Of a DNA stretch of 5,935 bases, positions 4,492-5,935 are shown in pieces. Position 1 is the stretch's first letter, and the number at the start of each line of letters is the position of its first letter. The stretch spans positions 1 through 5,935 of the forward strand of contig JAICTW010000197.1 in assembly GCA_025936195.1 (NCBI GenBank), written 5' to 3'. The notes below the pieces were generated by a model. That model was given only the letters and a program-made list of their open reading frames with translations. It was not told the origin of the DNA and ran no database searches. The translations under genes and the position numbers were made by a program. This DNA is from Flavisolibacter sp. GTDB taxonomy: Bacteria; Bacteroidota; Bacteroidia; Chitinophagales; Chitinophagaceae.

Positions 4492-5935
4492 TCATCCGGC
4501 CTTTTTATAGTGCTTCATTGTTTTTGTTTTCTCTCCTCCTGCTTTTACCAATAAGTTCACCAGGTCTTTTACCGAATGCTTTTCAAGATTGCTGACAACA
4601 TCAATGATCTGCTGCTGTAATTCTTTATTGGCATTGGTGCTGCATAATCTTTTAAATTTCTTTTTGACATCCACCCAGGACATAGGTCTTGTGTGAAAAC
4701 CATAATAGTCCTCTTTTTCCAAAGAATATTCCTTACCGTCTTTCATGGTGATCTTCACTTCAGCCATCATTTTATCCGGATATTGTTTTGTGTATGGATC
4801 CAGAAAACCGGAAAGCTTTTCAGGTTTGTGAAGAGGAAACTTTGTTTTCACTTCCACCTTCTTTAATAAAGTCTGAACATCGGGTTTATTGATGCGCTTT
4901 TCAAGCAATTGCTCCGGGTACAATTCATCGTCCAACAAAGCAACGGCAACCGTGTAAGGCAAACTATGGTCGGCCTGCTCCTTCGAATGAACATCGTGAC
5001 GATCACCGTATTCGCCACCACCAACAATATGATATGCTGTTAAGAACGTAGTCAGTTGAATCTTTTCGATTTCAGCCGCATCAATTTTATTTTGCTGTTT
5101 CAATTCAATAGCCGTTTCGATTAAAGATTGCGTATGCACTTCGGAATTGTAGCTTTTGAGAATACATTTTGGAATGAGATCGAAATGATCTTCTTCCCAA
5201 TTGTATTTTAATTCCATTCCGAGTTCTTTTTTAAATCCTTTAGGGCCTTCAAAAATTTGCATTGGACCAGTCATATTTTCTCTAGCCAGCAATACAATGT
5301 TGAAGCAACCAAACGCCACTAATGCCGACATTAATCCTTTCCATTCTCTGGTGTAAGAAGCCCGGCAAACCACCAAAGGATCAAAGGAACATCCCGCAAT
5401 ACCAAGGGCATTGGCTGTTTGCTCTTCAGATAAATTCAGCATCCTGCATAAAGCTGCCGTAATCGAATATGCAAATAATAAAGTGTGATCAAAACCCTTC
5501 ATCATTACCGGTACTTCTTCTATGAGGCGGCATTCAATTTCATAACCAATGGCCATGGCAATTAAAAAATCCTCACCACTTGCATTGACCATTTGCGAAG
5601 CTGCGATCAATGCACCAATGTTGTCGCTTGGATGACAGGTAGCCTCTTTGCCCAGGTAATTATCCATGAAATCGGGATAGCGGTTGAGTGCTGTATAAAA
5701 TTCTGCTGCCCTGTCGTAAGCAGTTTTGCCAATGACGGGAACATTGCATTTACCACTTCCGTTTAGCTCAGCTATCTGCTTTGCTAATTTTTCAATGGTA
5801 GGACGATGAAGGCAATGGACCATGGAGCCAACAGAATCCAGCAAATGTATTTTAAGTTGATCTATAGTTTCAGGCTTCAGATCATTGAAGGTCCGTGAAA
5901 GTGCAAATCTGGCTATTTGATAAGTCTGTGGATTA
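4492..5935 (-). CDS. MmgE/PrpD family protein (2-methylcitrate dehydratase-like), 5' end outside window
   Basis: 480 residues are visible, already near the usual 450-490 of the family, so only a few N-terminal residues lie beyond the right edge. The frame runs open to 5935 and its first residues (QTYQIARFALSRTFNDLKPE then LLDSVGSM) match the conserved family N-terminus; an apparent TTG start at 5844 would cut this off and is rejected. Family motifs, by visible residue: CHPSDNIGALIAA (His101), SYTREWKG (Lys199) followed by GPMQIFEGPKGF, KSYNSEVHTQS at 260-270, ADHSLPYTVAVALLD near 321, and RPMSWVDVKKKF near 416. The family contains 2-methylcitrate dehydratase (PrpD), cis-aconitate decarboxylase and related lyases or epimerases acting on small di- and tricarboxylic acids in the cytoplasm. 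KSYNSEVHTQS recalls the PrpD/MmgE branch, but the usual SxxKxxHxG motif reads REWKGLMS, lacking that His. Substrate is undetermined. No prpB or prpC is visible. Confidence 0.9.
   Translation of the reverse strand, partial: NPQTYQIARFALSRTFNDLKPETIDQLKIHLLDSVGSMVHCLHRPTIEKLAKQIAELNGSGKCNVPVIGKTAYDRAAEFYTALNRYPDFMDNYLGKEATCHPSDNIGALIAASQMVNASGEDFLIAMAIGYEIECRLIEEVPVMMKGFDHTLLFAYSITAALCRMLNLSEEQTANALGIAGCSFDPLVVCRASYTREWKGLMSALVAFGCFNIVLLARENMTGPMQIFEGPKGFKKELGMELKYNWEEDHFDLIPKCILKSYNSEVHTQSLIETAIELKQQNKIDAAEIEKIQLTTFLTAYHIVGGGEYGDRHDVHSKEQADHSLPYTVAVALLDDELYPEQLLEKRINKPDVQTLLKKVEVKTKFPLHKPEKLSGFLDPYTKQYPDKMMAEVKITMKDGKEYSLEKEDYYGFHTRPMSWVDVKKKFKRLCSTNANKELQQQIIDVVSNLEKHSVKDLVNLLVKAGGEKTKTMKHYKKAG

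Noticed and set aside
1..5935. CRISPR array, tRNA, insertion sequence or defence system
   Set aside because: No spaced direct repeats of suitable length, cloverleaf-like segments, transposase motifs or defence-domain proteins were seen on either strand.

Overview
The window looks like ordinary chromosomal DNA of a Bacteroidota bacterium, most likely a Chitinophagaceae-like member. The reasons are moderate-to-low G+C, A-rich translation leaders without a clear Shine-Dalgarno, promoter elements of the Bacteroidetes form TAnnTTTG, and the protein families present: a TPM-domain protein with a Gly-rich GASGSW end, an FKBP lipoprotein behind an NrnA-type DHH phosphoesterase, and a Bacteroidetes-style Ndk. 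The lineage is inferred from these traits, not from a marker-gene comparison.

Layout from left to right. Positions 1-148 hold no intact gene: a hairpin at the very edge and a possible frameshifted remnant of a gene tail on the minus strand. A strong intrinsic terminator on the minus strand (149-183) closes an operon made of an NrnA-type DHH phosphoesterase (1208-2215) followed after about 11 bp by an FKBP-type peptidyl-prolyl isomerase lipoprotein (216-1196). Upstream of them on the same strand are a small TfoX N-terminal-domain protein (2344-2697) and a TPM-domain membrane protein (2975-3793). These two have larger gaps, so they are probably separate transcripts. The 277-bp gap at 2698-2974 contains an unexplained G+C-rich patch. 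Nucleoside-diphosphate kinase (ndk, 3980-4396) is the only plus-strand gene. It is divergent from the TPM gene and convergent with a MmgE/PrpD family gene (4492 to beyond the right edge), whose 5' end is cut off by the window.

The genes are mostly housekeeping or envelope functions: nucleotide balance (ndk), turnover of very short RNAs and/or pAp (NrnA-type), envelope protein folding (FKBP lipoprotein), an envelope TPM protein, and small-acid metabolism (MmgE/PrpD). The DHH/FKBP pair resembles the neighbourhood of the gliding-motility lipoprotein GldI in flavobacteria, which is the most functionally suggestive context here. No CRISPR array, mobile element, defence system, rRNA or tRNA was seen.

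The more unusual signal is intergenic. The nrnA-like and ndk promoters share a roughly 30-bp module (CAAACT heptads, a CCTC block, TAnnTTTG, GCGGC). A five-unit 7-bp tandem array lies behind the tfoX-like gene. 8-bp repeats folded into a long hairpin separate ndk from the MmgE/PrpD gene. I found no convincing evidence for a previously undescribed multi-gene system.
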